Assembly (NCBI RefSeq): GCF_000182925.2
Contig: NC_026504.1
Coordinates: 4,092,001-4,156,000, forward strand
DNA length: 64,000 nt
Direction of reading: 5' to 3'
Source: Neurospora crassa OR74A
Taxonomy: Eukaryota > Ascomycota > Sordariomycetes > Sordariales > Sordariaceae
Position numbers and translations under genes: made by a program. This document shows, piece after piece, positions 23,181-36,465 of the stretch (its first letter is position 1; every line of letters starts with the position of its first letter). The notes beneath the pieces were generated by a model. The model had not been told where the DNA came from, searched no databases, and saw only the letters and a list, made by a program, of their open reading frames with translations.

Positions 23181-24345
23181 CTCAACCGCTCGCTTTAGGT
23201 TGTCCAGTTGGCTGATCGCCCGCCAAGTCTACAGTCATAGGTCTCGTTACTTTTGTCTCGGACGAGCAAGCCTAAGCAACCTTCCAGTTCATACTTCAAT
23301 CCCTCGTCACGCAGTGATAGATGTTGATGTATATGGAATTTCGAGTTGCATAGAATAGGCATCTAACCAACAATTCTATCTTCTTTGTAACTCATTTTGC
23401 TGCGACTGGATCTGCCCGAGTATCAAGAACCATGATTGCCTCCGCCATCTGATGACTTTGTTCCTCTTTCCCATCACCATGTTCTTCTTTCCAGACCTTC
23501 TATCAGTGGCCATTCCAGTTCAGTAATTTTGCAGAAATCGGTTTCCATGGGTTGTAAAGATTTGGATAAAAAACCTAAGATGGAATCCCCGTTCATGTCT
23601 CGCTCTTCCTTTTTGACACCCAAATAACACAGATTATGCCAAATTTCACCGCAAGCCGCAAAATGAATAATGCTAAAGGTGTGAGATACGAAACCCGGAC
23701 AGTAAAACATGCGCCAACCACATTGGGTTGCCCAAAGTCATCCGAACCCGCTGTTTAGTTAGTTAACACGAAAAAGCCGTGACAATCGAAGGAAAGTCTA
23801 AAGCCATATTAATACATAAGATATGTCTGAGAAAAAGGCTGGATGAGTTTCTCATGTGCCGCGTCCTTTTCTCCTGCCGAAGCATCTGGCTGAGTGAAAA
23901 TGAAACCCATGTGGATCATTATGGTCATTTTTCGTCCCGACATTCGATGTCCTGAGCAGCAAGGTCGATGTGGAGAGAGTGTGAGGCGAGGTCGAACCCT
24001 TCAAGTCGGCTGGCTTCAACAATTTCGGAGAGAGAGCGTGTGCGTCTATCGAGTTACGCAGAGTTTGAGCTGAAGAGCCTTTCAACCAAGTGAGTGTATA
24101 TCCCTGCTCTATTCTTCCCAGCCAAAAGGGAAGTCATCTTTGTGGATTCGATTCCCACTGCCGTTCTCTTTCGAGTTTGAAGCCATGCGGAGTTCGAAGC
24201 CATGTATACCAGTCATCCGCGCCCAGTTCTGCTCGCGCTGGTCTCTGCTACAGCAGAGCTGGTTGTCGAATTCTTGCGCACGATCGTTCGAGAGAAAGGA
24301 TGGCGAATGGAGAGGATTCATACGGGTCCCCTTATCCCTGGACTC
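22160..24345. other. 3'-3' intergenic region with a 59-nt poly-T tract
   Basis: Convergent region between mL40 and RHO2. Short open frames on both strands lack features. The poly-T tract at 23122-23180 is listed separately. Confidence 0.5.
23122..23180. repeat. Poly-T tract (59 nt)
   Basis: Uninterrupted run of T, the longest homopolymer in the window. No element body, terminal repeat or clear target duplication is visible around it. Confidence 0.95.
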
Positions 24346-25498
24346 TCATAGAATCACACAGCACCCGCTTCCTTCCTTCTTCTCAAACGTTAGCAGCGCC
24401 GCTCGCGTGGCTGCCTCGAATACGTCGTCAACACCTTCTCCGGTAAGACTGGAACATTCGAGATACTTTCGAGCGCCAATCTCCTTTGCTATCCTCTGGC
24501 CTTCGTCCTCCATCACGAATCGTTGGGATCGCTTTCGCATTTCTTCGATGGCAACAGGATCTCCCCTGAGATCCTTCTTGAGACCCACCAAAATGATGGG
24601 AACATTGGGACATCTTTCATTGGCCTCAGTAACCCACTGTGAAATGTCCTAATTAGTAGTCTGATTTGATGATTTGCTGAGACGATGTGTCGCTCGAACC
24701 ACCCACCTTGTGTTTAACGTTGTCCAAAGAATCTGGCGTGTCGACAGAAAACCCTATTAGAATGACATGCGCCTTTGAGTATGCTAGTGGTCGTAATCGC
24801 TCATAGTCTTCTTGTCCGGCTGTGTCCCATAGCGCTAGTTGAACCGACTTGCCATCTACTCGGCAGTCGGTAACGTAATTCTCGAACACGGTGGGGATCT
24901 ATTGAATATTGTTATTGGTTAGCACGCCGCGAACATGGACAGCGAGTGTTAGGACGAGCGTGTTGGAGGCTGTCCATGCAATATGCTCAAGAGCACAGGA
25001 AGCATTGGGCACGGGGACGCCGTAGGCCCGTGGGGCCATGTGGTTTCACCGGCGGCTTTAACAAGTACTCACATATGTCTGTTCCCGCGCAGATACACGT
25101 TAGTCATTGATTCAAAGGTACGGATAACAGGAGGGCATATGCGTATGCGGGATCGGATGCGATAACTTACGGCTGGGAAAAAACCCAAAGTGAAGACGCT
25201 CAGTAGACTGGTTTTTCCGCAAGCACCGTCGCCGATAATGACGAGTTTCCTATATCATACAGAGGATTAGAACCTGCAGATTGGCGAGGCAACCAGTTGC
25301 TGGTGTGTGTCTGTTCTGGAGGCTGGTGCAGCACAACGGCGGGGAAGGGGTTTGGTGTTCCAATTCGGTCACTCGAAGAGCTCTGGGTCGGACTGATTCG
25401 GTCCCGTACTTCTCCATCATTTCCCGAAGCGCAAAGCCCAAGCAGGGCAGGTGCTAGCTTACCTGCGGATGACATTCTGAGGGCTGCCTGATGCCATT
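24346..25498 (-). CDS. rho-2: Rho-family GTPase RHO2
   Basis: Five exons on the minus strand: 25498-25464, 25249-25171, 25078-25073, 24898-24707 and 24636-24346, giving 200 residues. The third exon is 6 nt (ACATAT, Thr-Tyr) between a CAG acceptor and a GTGAGT donor. It bridges GFFPA and IPTVFENYV exactly as Rho proteins require. Motifs: P-loop GDGACGKTS near residue 18, switch [20 protein letters not shown], and the insert region around [11 protein letters not shown]. The C-terminus is GCCVIL, a CaaX box (CVIL) preceded by a possible palmitoylation Cys. [16 protein letters not shown] and [19 protein letters not shown] fit fungal Rho2 better than Rho1, Rho4, Cdc42 or Rac. Rho2 acts at the plasma membrane in cell-wall synthesis and integrity signalling. 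Confidence 0.93.
25073..25078 (-). other. 6-nt microexon of RHO2
   Basis: Encodes Thr-Tyr. It is flanked by an upstream intron with a GACTAAC branch ending AACAG and a downstream intron starting GTGAGT. Without it the conserved TY before the switch I segment would be missing. Confidence 0.85.
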
Positions 25499-28400
25499 TT
25501 GGGTAATGGCTGTAAATATCCTGAGCCTTGTGTTTGTCCAAACCAAGCTCACTTCGCCTGAGAGGACCTCGAGCCCCCTGGGTCTCTGCGCTGTCGACGG
25601 TGTGTGGTAGGCGATGCTCTTGGGTTATTCAATTGCGAATTGCTATCGATGAAGATCTATCGGATATTGCGTTTCGGGATTGGAGTCGTCGCCGTTGCAA
25701 CTGTACACACAGTTGGGGGTTGGTCGAGAGTATGTCGGGTAGAGAGGTACGAGAAGATGCGTTAGAGGGGCGGTCAACCTGGAGGTACCAGCAGGCTTGC
25801 GAAAGGCCAAGCGGCAGACGAGCGATGCGATCGATAGAGTAGTAGAGCGCGTGCGTTGGATTGCGTTGACGGAAGGATTGGACGAACAGGTGGAATGAAG
25901 CGAGGAGTAGTAATTAGAGACGAGGAGAGAAAGGTGGAAAAGCTCAGAAAAAAAAAAAAAAAAAAAAGTTGATGGTTGGGTGTGAGGATGAATAGGGACG
26001 ACAGGACTTGAACTGGAAATGGACCTGGAACTGCAGTGGAAGTGGTAGTTGCGCGCAACAGCTAGCGGAGCGGTTGGACAGTGACCGCGACCAGCAGTGT
26101 CAGGGCAGTGCTCGTTCGTTGGTAACCCGGGTGATAAGGTAGTAGGTTGGTAAGCAGCAGTAGACCGAGTACCGTGCCAGCAAGCAGGCCGTGGACTGAA
26201 GTGAGGAGTCGGCAACTTGTACGGAACAGGAGAAGTGGAATTGAGCGTAGACTGGACTGTGCCTGCCTGGAATCCCGGGCTTGGACTTGTGGTGGTGGTT
26301 TCGCGGGAAATTTTGAGGGGAAAACAACGGTTGATAGTTGCTGATCAAGGACGGGGGGCGCTTCTCGCTTTGAAGGAGTTCCGCAATTGCATTTGGGATT
26401 GATCTGAAAAGGAAACTGCCCCTGCCTTGATGGGATGAATTACGGCGGCTGACATAAACATCCTGGCAGTGAGGCTTCGAAACGCCGGACTCCCAGAGGT
26501 AACGGTGTAGGCAAGTGCGTGTGTTGTAGGTACAGTACTACGTACCTCTACGTAGTACCTGGTCCAGGCTCTGGGCTCCACCCGACTCTCTCTCTCTCAC
26601 ACACTCAGTCTTCAATGTGCAGTCACTGTTCACGATCCATGTCCCGACCATCCAAGTGCCGACAATCCCAGGACCATATGGACAGTGAGATGAACCAAAC
26701 TGAAGAACACCACAGCCTACGCTCTTTCTTTACACCCACCCACTGCAGTAGCGACGAACACAGTCGAAACTACAGTTACCGACAGGCTTGTCAAAGCTCG
26801 TCTCCGGCCGGCCTGGTTTGCGTCAAGATTGGTGTTGGTCCGATCCCTGTCGCCGCGACGGGGACATTTGGAGACATTTGGAGACACACAAATCCACGAT
26901 TCCCAGGCACGGTACATCAGATTGTCCAATGTAGCGATGCTTGGTGCGTTGCCGCTACTAACCCTAGCGATCCAGGGCCCCCTGATTGCTGTTCTTGGTT
27001 CCCTTTTCCGGATGACAGCGACGGCCCTTCCTAGCAACGAACAGCCAAACTCGGGCAGGATGTGGACGTGTAGGATCTGTCCTGAGTTGTCTGTTGCACC
27101 AAGTCCTACCGTCGTCCTACCCTCCTTCACCTCCAGCAACCTCCCACATTAGGACATTTCCCAAGTCTGCGCAGTCTTCTCTGCCTCTCACGAGACTTTC
27201 TCATGGTGTGATGAAACGTCACTCTTTTTCCCTTTGCGGGATGCTGGCAAGATACAAAAAAAGAGCGGTCCTACCTCGTGTTGACGGGTGGGCCGCTTCC
27301 ACTTCTAGCTTGTGCTTGCCATCACAGCCATAAACGGTCGTGCGCTGCTCGAATGTCAAGCATGTCAGGGCGCAACGATCGTTTCTGATAGGTTATTGCA
27401 GCGCTGAAGCTTGGGCGATACCAAGGCTGTGCACTAATTAACGCTTCGGAAAACGACCCCCCCCCCCCCCCTGAGGCTCGGGGCTGAGGCGATCCGCACG
27501 CAAGCCGCTTACTGCCCACTATGTACCCACTCTCTCCGGAGCCCAGCATCGAGAATCCAGCGTGAAGGTTCCCCAAAACGACATTTCCCGGCACTTTATG
27601 GCCAGTCAAGGTCAACTTACTTTCCGGGGTAAGGGAATTTGTCCTTCAGGGTTCCTGGTCAAGTGTTCCCTTCCGGGCAAGAAGTCCGTTCGAAGAGCTC
27701 AAGTTTCCAGCCGTGTTCATGCTTCAGTCCCTTTTGCTCACAAGATATCGAATCATGGGTTACGGTAACCAGACAAGATGACGGCCAACCCGATTGTATG
27801 AGTTTACGAGGTAGGAGATACGTTCTTCCAGGCTTGTGCCAGACTGAAAATCCTCACCTCTCTGACATCAGTTTGGAACCATGTCTTGCTTATGATGAGT
27901 AAAGCTAATTACCCTCTAGCTTGATCCGCTTCACTCCAAACTCCGCGCCATTTCAGCGTTGAGCATTTCGACATTACCAAACCACAAGACAGAAAGCCTT
28001 TCGTCCACATCGTCGTCGCTCTCAAAGATACAGCAAATATTTCAGGGGTAAGTAAACAAACCAAGTAAAATGACCCTAACCCTGGTTCTTGGCAGACATG
28101 ATGCCACCTTCTGTTTGGCAATGACAGCTTGAACGCGGCCTCATCCCTACCTAACAAAGAAGGTGGCATTTTTCCGGGTACTACATGGGCGATCAGCGGA
28201 ACTCAAGGTGACGGCTATTTTGTCATGGGCGAGGCGGCCTGTCGACACGTTTGGGAGGTTCGAATCACGGCGCCCGTGAGCTTTGACTCTTCCCAGGCTG
28301 TCATGCGCGGGAAACAGGCACGCCTTTGGAAACAAAATCTACTGGTTGTCTAAGACGACTGACGATGGGATGGGATTGAAGGTTCTTAAAGACAGCTTTA

Positions 28401-30126
28401 CGGTACACCAACCCGCAAGAGAGTCATGCTTCGTTGTTAGTGCAACCCGTCTAGCAGCGAATCTGGAAAAGAACACATCTCTTCAAAGGCAACCTGCTGT
28501 TCATTCTGCCAATAAAGATTTTGGAGGATGCGTCGACGCTTGGTTCCTCTGTGTCGCTTAGGAATGGGGCCAAAGAAAACGTATAGTGGAAACTGAGATA
28601 GAAAGGGCATCTCATATATGCCTGCACAGCAATGTTGCCATTACCAATCCGTTGGCCAAGGGGAACGTGACTACAACCGATTTGGCTGAAAAAAACATCA
28701 TGTACCAGCACTGGATTGTACACGCGAATACTCAATCGTGGAAATGCACCTTGGTGGCCGTCACGAAATCGTTCTCCTTGTAAGTAGTTGTGCAACTGCC
28801 TCAAGTGGTACGTAGAGGTACAATCTGGAAGTTACAGCTGTCTTATCGATAAGACTGTCGCTTGGCGCAATCGGCCATGAGTGGAAACGCTGAATTCGAG
28901 GATCAGAGCGTCCGTCATTTGGCGAGCATCATCCGTCAGGGGCATGATGCTTTGCTGACAGCACGTGATGGTCAGCCTCGCTGTGGCTCACCAATGAAAA
29001 TCTGTGGGGTGCGTTCTTCAGTTCCTCTCGCTGTGTGGAGATTAGAGGCTACCCGACCCAGCTTCAGTTCGAAGGCAAAGACGCGACGCAGCAGGGAAGC
29101 GGCATCTGAAAACATCCGAACAGCACACTGGAGCAGCGGCCGAAGGAGCCACATTCGCGCTGTGAGGGGAAGGTGGAAGGCTTGCCGACCCTGCCCGCTC
29201 TGCTCGCCCAATCCACTTCATGCATCATTTCAGTTGCCGGTGCCGCGTTCCACTTCACAGTTCCAATCGCATCGTCTCCACGGCAGGCCTGGTAGCTGCT
29301 CGTTGCTAGTTGCTGTTCTACCTTTCCACCCGCTGCCTTCTATCTCCTCCAGTCTCCAGCTTGTTCATGATCTTGACAGACGAGGCTGTTCTTCTTTCTC
29401 CTGGCACCCGGATCAGAGGTACCCTATCGTGACGCCCTGCCGGATCTTTTTTTCATTCAAAAGCGCGCCTTCTACTCTTCGTAGCGGGCTGCCCTTTCGT
29501 TAATTAATCCCGTTACCTCTCTTACGTGAGTTTCGCCTGGTCCCCAAGTCGCTGATCTTTCAGATCGCATTTTACTACCTACCTACTACTTCTCTACCTA
29601 CCTATGCACCATCTGCACCAATCTGTGCTCCCTCTTTCCCACCATCGACATCACTCGCGAGTCTCCCTTTCCGCCTTTCCCGGCCAAGATAGCGACAGCG
29701 AGGTACATCATCATCGCTACTCAAGCTAGCGGTGGTACATCAACCCCTCCCAGCCGCCTAGTCACACCAACCAGTTCTCTCTGCCTCGAGCTCAAACCAG
29801 GACTCGCTTTTACATTCCATTCTTTCCCAACCACCACGACAGTGACAAGGCCAAACCGCCGTTGCTCTATTCTCGCGAGCTACGTGCTTGGCTTCACGTC
29901 TTCATACATTGCATATTATTCCACTCCGTCATCTCGTTGCCCACCCGATTATCCGATCTGCGGCGCCGTAGCCCAACCGCCTCACATCTCTCAGCTTGGA
30001 GCTTACTTTGTCCTCAATTTTAGTTCTCGGCCGGACCCTTGCCCCTCCGATACCGTCGCACGGAATCGCATGTGCCCCATCCTCGAATCTGCTCGCGTCG
30101 TTCATTCTTGATCCCAAAGTCAAACC
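25499..30126. other. Long divergent intergenic region between RHO2 and NST1
   Basis: About 4.6 kb. It contains an A20 tract (25948-25967), a C15 tract (27457-27471), a short GACATTTGGA duplication near 26866-26885, and CTACCTACC-type CT-rich leader sequence upstream of NST1 (29575-29606). Open frames of 171 codons (26519-27034 +) and 213 codons (28862-29503 +) have no domain or codon pattern that convinces me. Long 5' leaders for both flanking genes are likely. Confidence 0.5.
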
Positions 30127-33100
30127 ATGAAGGGCAACAGTCGTCACCCTTCGGTGCCACCGCCGCCCTTGGCCCCGCAGTCGCCCACCTCCAAGGCCAC
30201 GGCAAAATACACAAACAAAGATGGGTCCAAGTTCATTACGGTTCCCAAGGGGTCAACCCCAGCCGACTCGGCCCAGCCGTCCCCGACGATCACCACCGCT
30301 GCGAATGCTGCTCCCGGTCCACAATCGGCATCTACCTCGCATACACAAGGTCATGGGTTAGGTCAGGCGGAGGGACAGGTGCAACCTGTCAATAAGAAAA
30401 AAGCAAAGCGGCGTCAAAAGGCTGCGGCAAAGGCGGCTGCCACGCAAGGCATAGCTAACCCAGCACCCTCGAATGGCTTTCCGAGCCCTTCTCCGTCGCA
30501 CGCGCAGCAATCTACAGAGGCCGATCACGACGACAGCCACGATGAGCATCTGGAGGAGTTCAATAATCGCAGAGATTCGCGGGCATCGAATATCCACGAG
30601 AACGGCTTTGCGCAAGGGGCGACTACAAGTTCTAAAAAGTCCAAGAAAAAGAAGAAAAAGAGCCATGCTGGTCAAAATGCAGCTGAACTGCCAAACAGTC
30701 CTCAGCATGACACCTATGTCCCTGCGCCCCAACTGTCCCAACATCCGCGCCCGGGCATATCAAAGGAAAAGATTTGGAACACCAGCTCTCAGGAGGAGAG
30801 GGAGCGGATCAAAGAATTCTGGCTGGGGTTGAGCGAGACAGAACGCAAGGAGCTGGTTAGGGTCGAGAAGGATGCTGTGCTCAAGAAGATGAAGGAGCAG
30901 CAGAAGCACACATGCAGTTGCACTGTGTGTGGGAGGAAGCGGACGGCCATCGAAGAGGAGCTGGAGGGCCTTTACGATGCTTACTACGAGGAATTGGAAC
31001 AGTACGCAAACCATCCCAATCAGGGCGAAGCGCCTCCGATGTTGGGGCGACGCCCCTCGTTCGGCTCCATGACAGGCATGCGCCCGCGTGGCCTCCCGAC
31101 AAGCTATCCAAGTCACCATCAGCCCTCACATGCGCAAATCGTCGACCATGGTGCCGAAGAAGATGACGAGGAGGAAGAGGTTGAGGAAGAGTACAGCGAG
31201 GATGAGCAGGACGAGGATGACTATAGTGATGATGAGCCTTCAGAAGAACTGCACCGATCCGACTACCCGGCAGACTTTTTTAATTTCGGAAATAGCCTGA
31301 CTGTGCAGGGTAGGGACAGATTCCCCATTCTTCCGTCTTTTCTACAGAGTATTCCCTCTCCGGGGACTAGCAATAACGCTTATGGCTCATCTTCTTTAGG
31401 CGGGATCCTAACCGTTGCCGACGACCTGCTGAAGAATGACGGCAAAAAGTTCATCGAAATGATGGAGCAACTCGCCGAGCGACGCATGGCTCGCGAGGAG
31501 GATGCGAGGGACCAGTTCGGTAGCCCCTTTTCTCACTCCGCCGGCGACCGCAATGCCCATTATCACCCCCCGGCCGATGATGAGGTAGACGACGAAGAAT
31601 ACGACGAGGATTATGATGATGACGAGGAGGAAGAGTACGACAGTCAAGATGAAGAGGTATGGGTTCTACGTGTCGCACCGTTTGGGGGAGTGTTGAGACA
31701 TTAATCTGTTATCTAGGAAACCATGACCGAGGAGCAGCGTATGGAAGAAGGCCGCCGGATGTTTCAGATTTTTGCCGCCAGGATGTTCGAGCAGCGGGTA
31801 CTTACTGCGTACCGTGAAAAGGTGGCTAGGGAACGGCAAAACATGCTGCTCGAGGAACTAGCCGACGAGAAAAGACGAAGCGAAGAACGCCTGGTCAAAA
31901 AGCAGAAGGAAGCCCAAAAGAAGAAGGAACGGCAGGCGAGGAAAAAAGAGCTTCAGGCTGAAGAGAAGGCACGCCGTGAAGAGGAAAAGATGGCTGAGGA
32001 GAAAGCGAAGAAAGCCGAGGAGGACCGGCAAAAAGAACAGAGAAGGCAAAAAGAAGAGGAAAAGAGGAAACAGAAAGAGGCTCAAAAGAAGGCGGAGGAA
32101 GAGGAACGAAGGCGTAAGGAAGCTGAACGCCAACGACGCAATCATGAGCGGGAGGAGAACGAGCGCAAAGCGCGAGAGCTTAAGGAGCGGGAGAAGAAAG
32201 CACGCGAAGAAGCGCGTCTTAAAGAGAAGGAGGCCCGTGAACAAAAGGAACGTGAGGCAAAGGAACAAAAGGAGCGGCAGGAGCGGCAGGAGCGGCAGGA
32301 GCGCGAGAAGAGGGAAAGGGAGGCCAAAGCCAAGGCGGAGATGGAGGCCGCGAAGGCGGCCAAGGATAAGTCAAAGCAGGAAGACCGAGCAGCGCAGAAG
32401 GCTGCGGCTCTCGCAACCACCGCGCCTGTGCCCATCACTCTGCCCAAGAGGCCTGCTCAGCCGATCCAGACTTCTGTGCCGGCTGCAGTACCAGCCTTAC
32501 CGCAACAACCTGCAGCATATGCCTCGCCTGTCATTCCCGTCGCCACCCCAGCGTTTCCAAAGGTGCCAGCCCCCGCTCAGAGTCGTCAAATACATCAGCA
32601 AGAGAGTGTCACAACTTCTTCAGGACCAACATCTCAGCCAGGATCAGCCGTTAGCCAAAATCCTTCTCCGCACACATTAACACCAATACTTACAAGTCCT
32701 GGTCCCGTGAAACCACCCAGCAAGTCCGGGGTTGCTGTGAGCGGGACACAAAACAGTGGGGTACAGTTACCGTCCCCCGCCCCTTCCACGACCGTCAACG
32801 CGGGCTCCAAACCACTTCAATCCCAGGCAAATCCCTTTGGCGGCCCCTCGATGAACATGCCATTCCAACCAACTCCTCAGCCCCCGCCTGGTTTCAGCAA
32901 CCACATGCAACCCCAATATCCTCCTTTCTACAACCCTGCCAACAGCTACAACAGAGTGGCACCGGGGATGATGGCGGCGCCACCGGGTTTTTCTGCGCCA
33001 TTAGGCGGGCGGGCAATGTCGATGCATTCACCTGGATTCCCCGGGCCCCTGGATTCACCAGTGTCAAGCTTTGCAGGCTTGCCAGCTGGATTGAGCTCAC

Positions 33101-33957
33101 TGCTAGGCAAAGATAACGTGCCGTCTCACACTCGTCAGGGTTCCGGTAGCTTCGAAATCGGGCCTGTCAGCTCTTCAAGTCAGCCCATCAGCCGGCCGAC
33201 GCCCATAGGAAGACCGGCCAGCGTGGTCCATGGCCAGCGTCGATCACCCGAGTTCTCGACTAACGGAACCGATCAGGCGGAACAGGAAGTACATCTCGGA
33301 AGCAGTGCACTGCTCGAGCCTGATGACACTCAGCAGGATTTTCCTGCCCGGTCTCATTTTGGTCTGCTTGGGACGTCTGCGCCCGGAGTTCGATCTGCAC
33401 CTGGATTTGGCGGGGGACCGTTTGGGATGGAAACCGGCTTTTCACTGCCACACCAGAACAGCCCATGGAATCCGGTACCTCCACTACAACACAACCCATT
33501 CGTACCACCGCCTCCGGGGTTCCCGTCATCGTCACATCACGGACCATGGAGCCAGGCGGCACCGCCAGGCATCATGGGGCGAAATCCATCCATCGTGGAG
33601 CGTAGTGCCCCGTGGTCTGTGACACTTCGCAAGTCGCTCTGCGCTGTATGCGAGGATCTCGGTGCTGGCGGTAGTTCGAGTTACGATGGGTTCATCCCGT
33701 TGGGGGAAATCATGGCCCATATGAAGCAGTTTACAGTGAACGAGAAAGAAGTTCTTGATATATGCGATACGGAAGGAAACCCATCCAATGGCGGTGGGAG
33801 TTTTATTGTGCGGGACCCATTGTCGCCAAGTGGAAGCCCGCTCATTCGCTATGTTCCGGACGATGACGCTTCACGAGCTCCATACGGCCCTATCAAACAT
33901 CCCGGAGATATCGGCAGCCCGATCGTCGGTTCAGGTTCATTTCATGTCGGATCATAG
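30127..33957 (+). CDS. NST1: Stress response protein NST1
   Basis: Two exons (30127-31656 and 31717-33957) encode 1256 residues. The 60-nt intron (GTATGG to CTAG) is phase 0 and lies in an acidic stretch. The N-terminus is low-complexity with Lys-rich patches ([19 protein letters not shown]). A conserved block at about 212-300 ([20 protein letters not shown], then [18 protein letters not shown]) is diagnostic of NST1. Asp/Glu-rich segments follow at about 340-380 and 475-510. A very long charged helix, mostly Lys/Glu/Arg/Gln, spans about 540-760 and probably forms a coiled coil or single alpha-helix. The last 500 residues are Pro/Ser/Gly-rich. The yeast name comes from negative regulation of salt tolerance; the mechanism is unknown. 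Confidence 0.93.
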
Positions 33958-36465
33958 GAAGATAAACAATTGCATTCGGCCAAGCAAGGAGAGCTACGGC
34001 AGCCGCGCGGGACAACAGGCACTGATCAGAGTGCAATTCGCCAGACATGTTTGCAAAGAAACTGGGATGCGCAAGGGCGAACACAGACGAAGCCGGATGT
34101 TGAAGGAGTGCAAAACTATGTACGGTCTTCGGGGGACAATATAGACCAACGCAGTACAGGCATGACTCTAGGCTCCGATCCAGCACGCCTATACAACCAG
34201 TCCGATGGTGATCAATCTTGGCGCCGATTATCGCGTTCGGAGTCGGTTACAGGTGCCGGGTTTTCAGCTAGTCCCCAATTTGGCAACAGTAGGGAACCCT
34301 CGTCGCGAACCATTACGCTTGTGGCGCAGAGACAGGACAATGCAGATGCTTTCCGGTTTGATAGAACACGTACAGCTGTTGGGCAAGGAAATCCAGGTGA
34401 TAGTTCGTTTGGCCGTAGCGCAAGCAATCAGCAAGGCCAACGGAAGAACCCGGAACGAAAAACGTGGGCGTGGTGATGAAAGCCGATGGGAAGAAGGTTC
34501 TGACTTGGCTGTGTATGGGTACGGGTGTAGGTGAATCAGCCGCCTTATACGGATGGGTAATGAGGGTTATGAAGGACGGCTAGTGTTGGACGGCTTGTAA
34601 GCACCATGTGCATTCGAAGTAAGCATTATCTCTTTTTCGTTGTCGGTTTTCCAAGGAGGAAGCGAAGTATTCATCAGACAACAATGATGCGAGGGGAGAA
34701 CGGACATGTTCTTCTTGTCCTCGGTACTGGCTTGTTATTAGAGGAGGAGAACGCCGATGAGGCTCATACCCAATGTTCTCCCGTGGTTATCGTTTGTTTC
34801 TCTTTATTTTTTGTTCAGCAGCATATTGAACATGGAAGCGGAATGGTAGCTACTTAGGCAGGCTGTCTACTGTACAATTCAAAGCAAGGAGATATTTGCT
34901 GGCACTGAAACGTTGAAACTCGATACACTTCTTCCATGTAGTATGCCAGTGTTCAGGTTGGTGATGGATGGTCCGGCTCAGCCCACTCCTTTGTGATAAG
35001 ATGATTCGCTCCCCTTTCCCGTTGTGTCCCCAGTGGCGCTGGCTGATTGAGCAATGATGGAATAAGTCCAGACTGTTCGTTCGTGGAGCCTTTGATATTC
35101 AGGAATTTTGGCCGTCCTTGATCACCAAAATCCATCTTTTTGCTCATGCCGTAGGTCATTCTGATCATGAACCCCCCCGATGATGGATATCAACACTGTG
35201 AGCAAGAATAGTACTTACTTGGTGAATACTGGAAGAAACGGAAAGCTAAAAACGGAGCAAAAGGCTGCAGGGCAAAACTGAAGTCAAAAGGGGACCATGT
35301 GGATTCATGCTGTTCTTCTGATTGGACGACGCATCTGCCTGAGACGGTGCAGTGCTCCCCATGTGGGGACCTTCAGCTCGTATGCCAAGCCTCTTTTCAA
35401 TTTCGCTGGGAGCAAAGGCGAGAAGGGAGAGAGAGAGGGATCCCTGTCCAAAACCCCAAATCTGGGTCTAGCAGGATTATTACTGTCCTATGTATAGACA
35501 AGCAACCAAGTATCGTTGCGGTTGCCTCTCTGAGATAGTGCGAGAACCGTACGGGCGGATGGGCGGTAAAGAGCCTTGGGGCTGTCGGATGCGCGAGGAT
35601 GCCGTCGTCAAAGTGTTTTTGTTGGTGATGTTTGAGGCTACATACCTACAGGGGCTGATTTTTAACTGGGGGTTGTTGTCCTGTCAAGCGGTATGTATTG
35701 GGAATACCGATGCCCACCAGGGAGATCGCTGTCAAGCAATGTTTGGTCCTTTCGGCGTCTCTGGGTCCCGTCGTCGAGTCGAGAACGGGGGGGCAAGGGG
35801 AGGGGAAAAATAGGAGCAAAAAGGAGGCGGTCGCTCTGGAATTGCAGGGGTTCTCCTTCGCTCAAACATGTTCGAGCTGACCGGGCTTTTTCCATTTCTC
35901 AGACACACGCCGCCGTCTGCTATCATTTCTCTCCTGCTTCCATTCCTGGTCCACCAGCATCATCATCATCGTATCCTTTTCGACTCATCTTAGGAGGGGC
36001 GAGACGGCGACAGCTTCACTTTGTTGTGTCGTTGTTGACAGTCTTCAGCATCTACCTATCTCCACTGATCCCTACGACATCCCGTCTGCCTGCAACGTGC
36101 CGATCGATCCCTGGGCCAACGGGCATCACCCCCCAAACACCTGCAAAACCTGGGACGACGAACCACCAGTCAGCCCTTCCGATCTCCAAAGACTCGTCAA
36201 CCTCGCACAGCCTACTGGGATCACCAAACCTCGTGTGTTTCGGGCGCACAACCAAACAATCACCAGATTCGTTCAGGAACAGGAAAGCCGACCTGAAGAT
36301 CCCGCCTTCAGCTTTCCAGTTGCCAGCTCCACCGCCACTGCCATTCGAGAGCACTTGGAAGCAATCAACCTACCTAGCTACGGCTCGATCCGACCCGACC
36401 GACGACCGCCCGTCCGCCTGCCAAATCGAGTACCATACCAGCCTGTGACGGGAACAAGAAGAAAA
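33958..36465. other. Intergenic region downstream of NST1
   Basis: The first 550 bp stay partly open (33970-34476 +) but lack an in-frame ATG and probably form the NST1 3' UTR. The frame before the next gene is open from 36097, but the good ATG and signal peptide are at 36466. No other gene supported. Confidence 0.5.

Noticed and set aside
24100-24170. TTCGATTCC T-loop-like sequence near 24149
   Set aside because: No acceptor stem, D-arm or A box at the right distance; not a tRNA.
25643-26215. 190-codon minus-strand frame upstream of RHO2
   Set aside because: Low-complexity with a poly-Phe run from the A20 tract; more likely RHO2 5' leader.
26519-27034. 171-codon + frame in the RHO2-NST1 interval
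   Set aside because: No recognisable feature, and an equally long frame exists on the opposite strand.
28862-29503. 213-codon + frame upstream of NST1
   Set aside because: Cys/Ser/Arg-rich without pattern and overlapping the probable NST1 5' leader.
33970-34476. 168-codon + frame after NST1
   Set aside because: It starts at TTG, has no in-frame ATG near its start, and lies where the NST1 3' UTR is expected.
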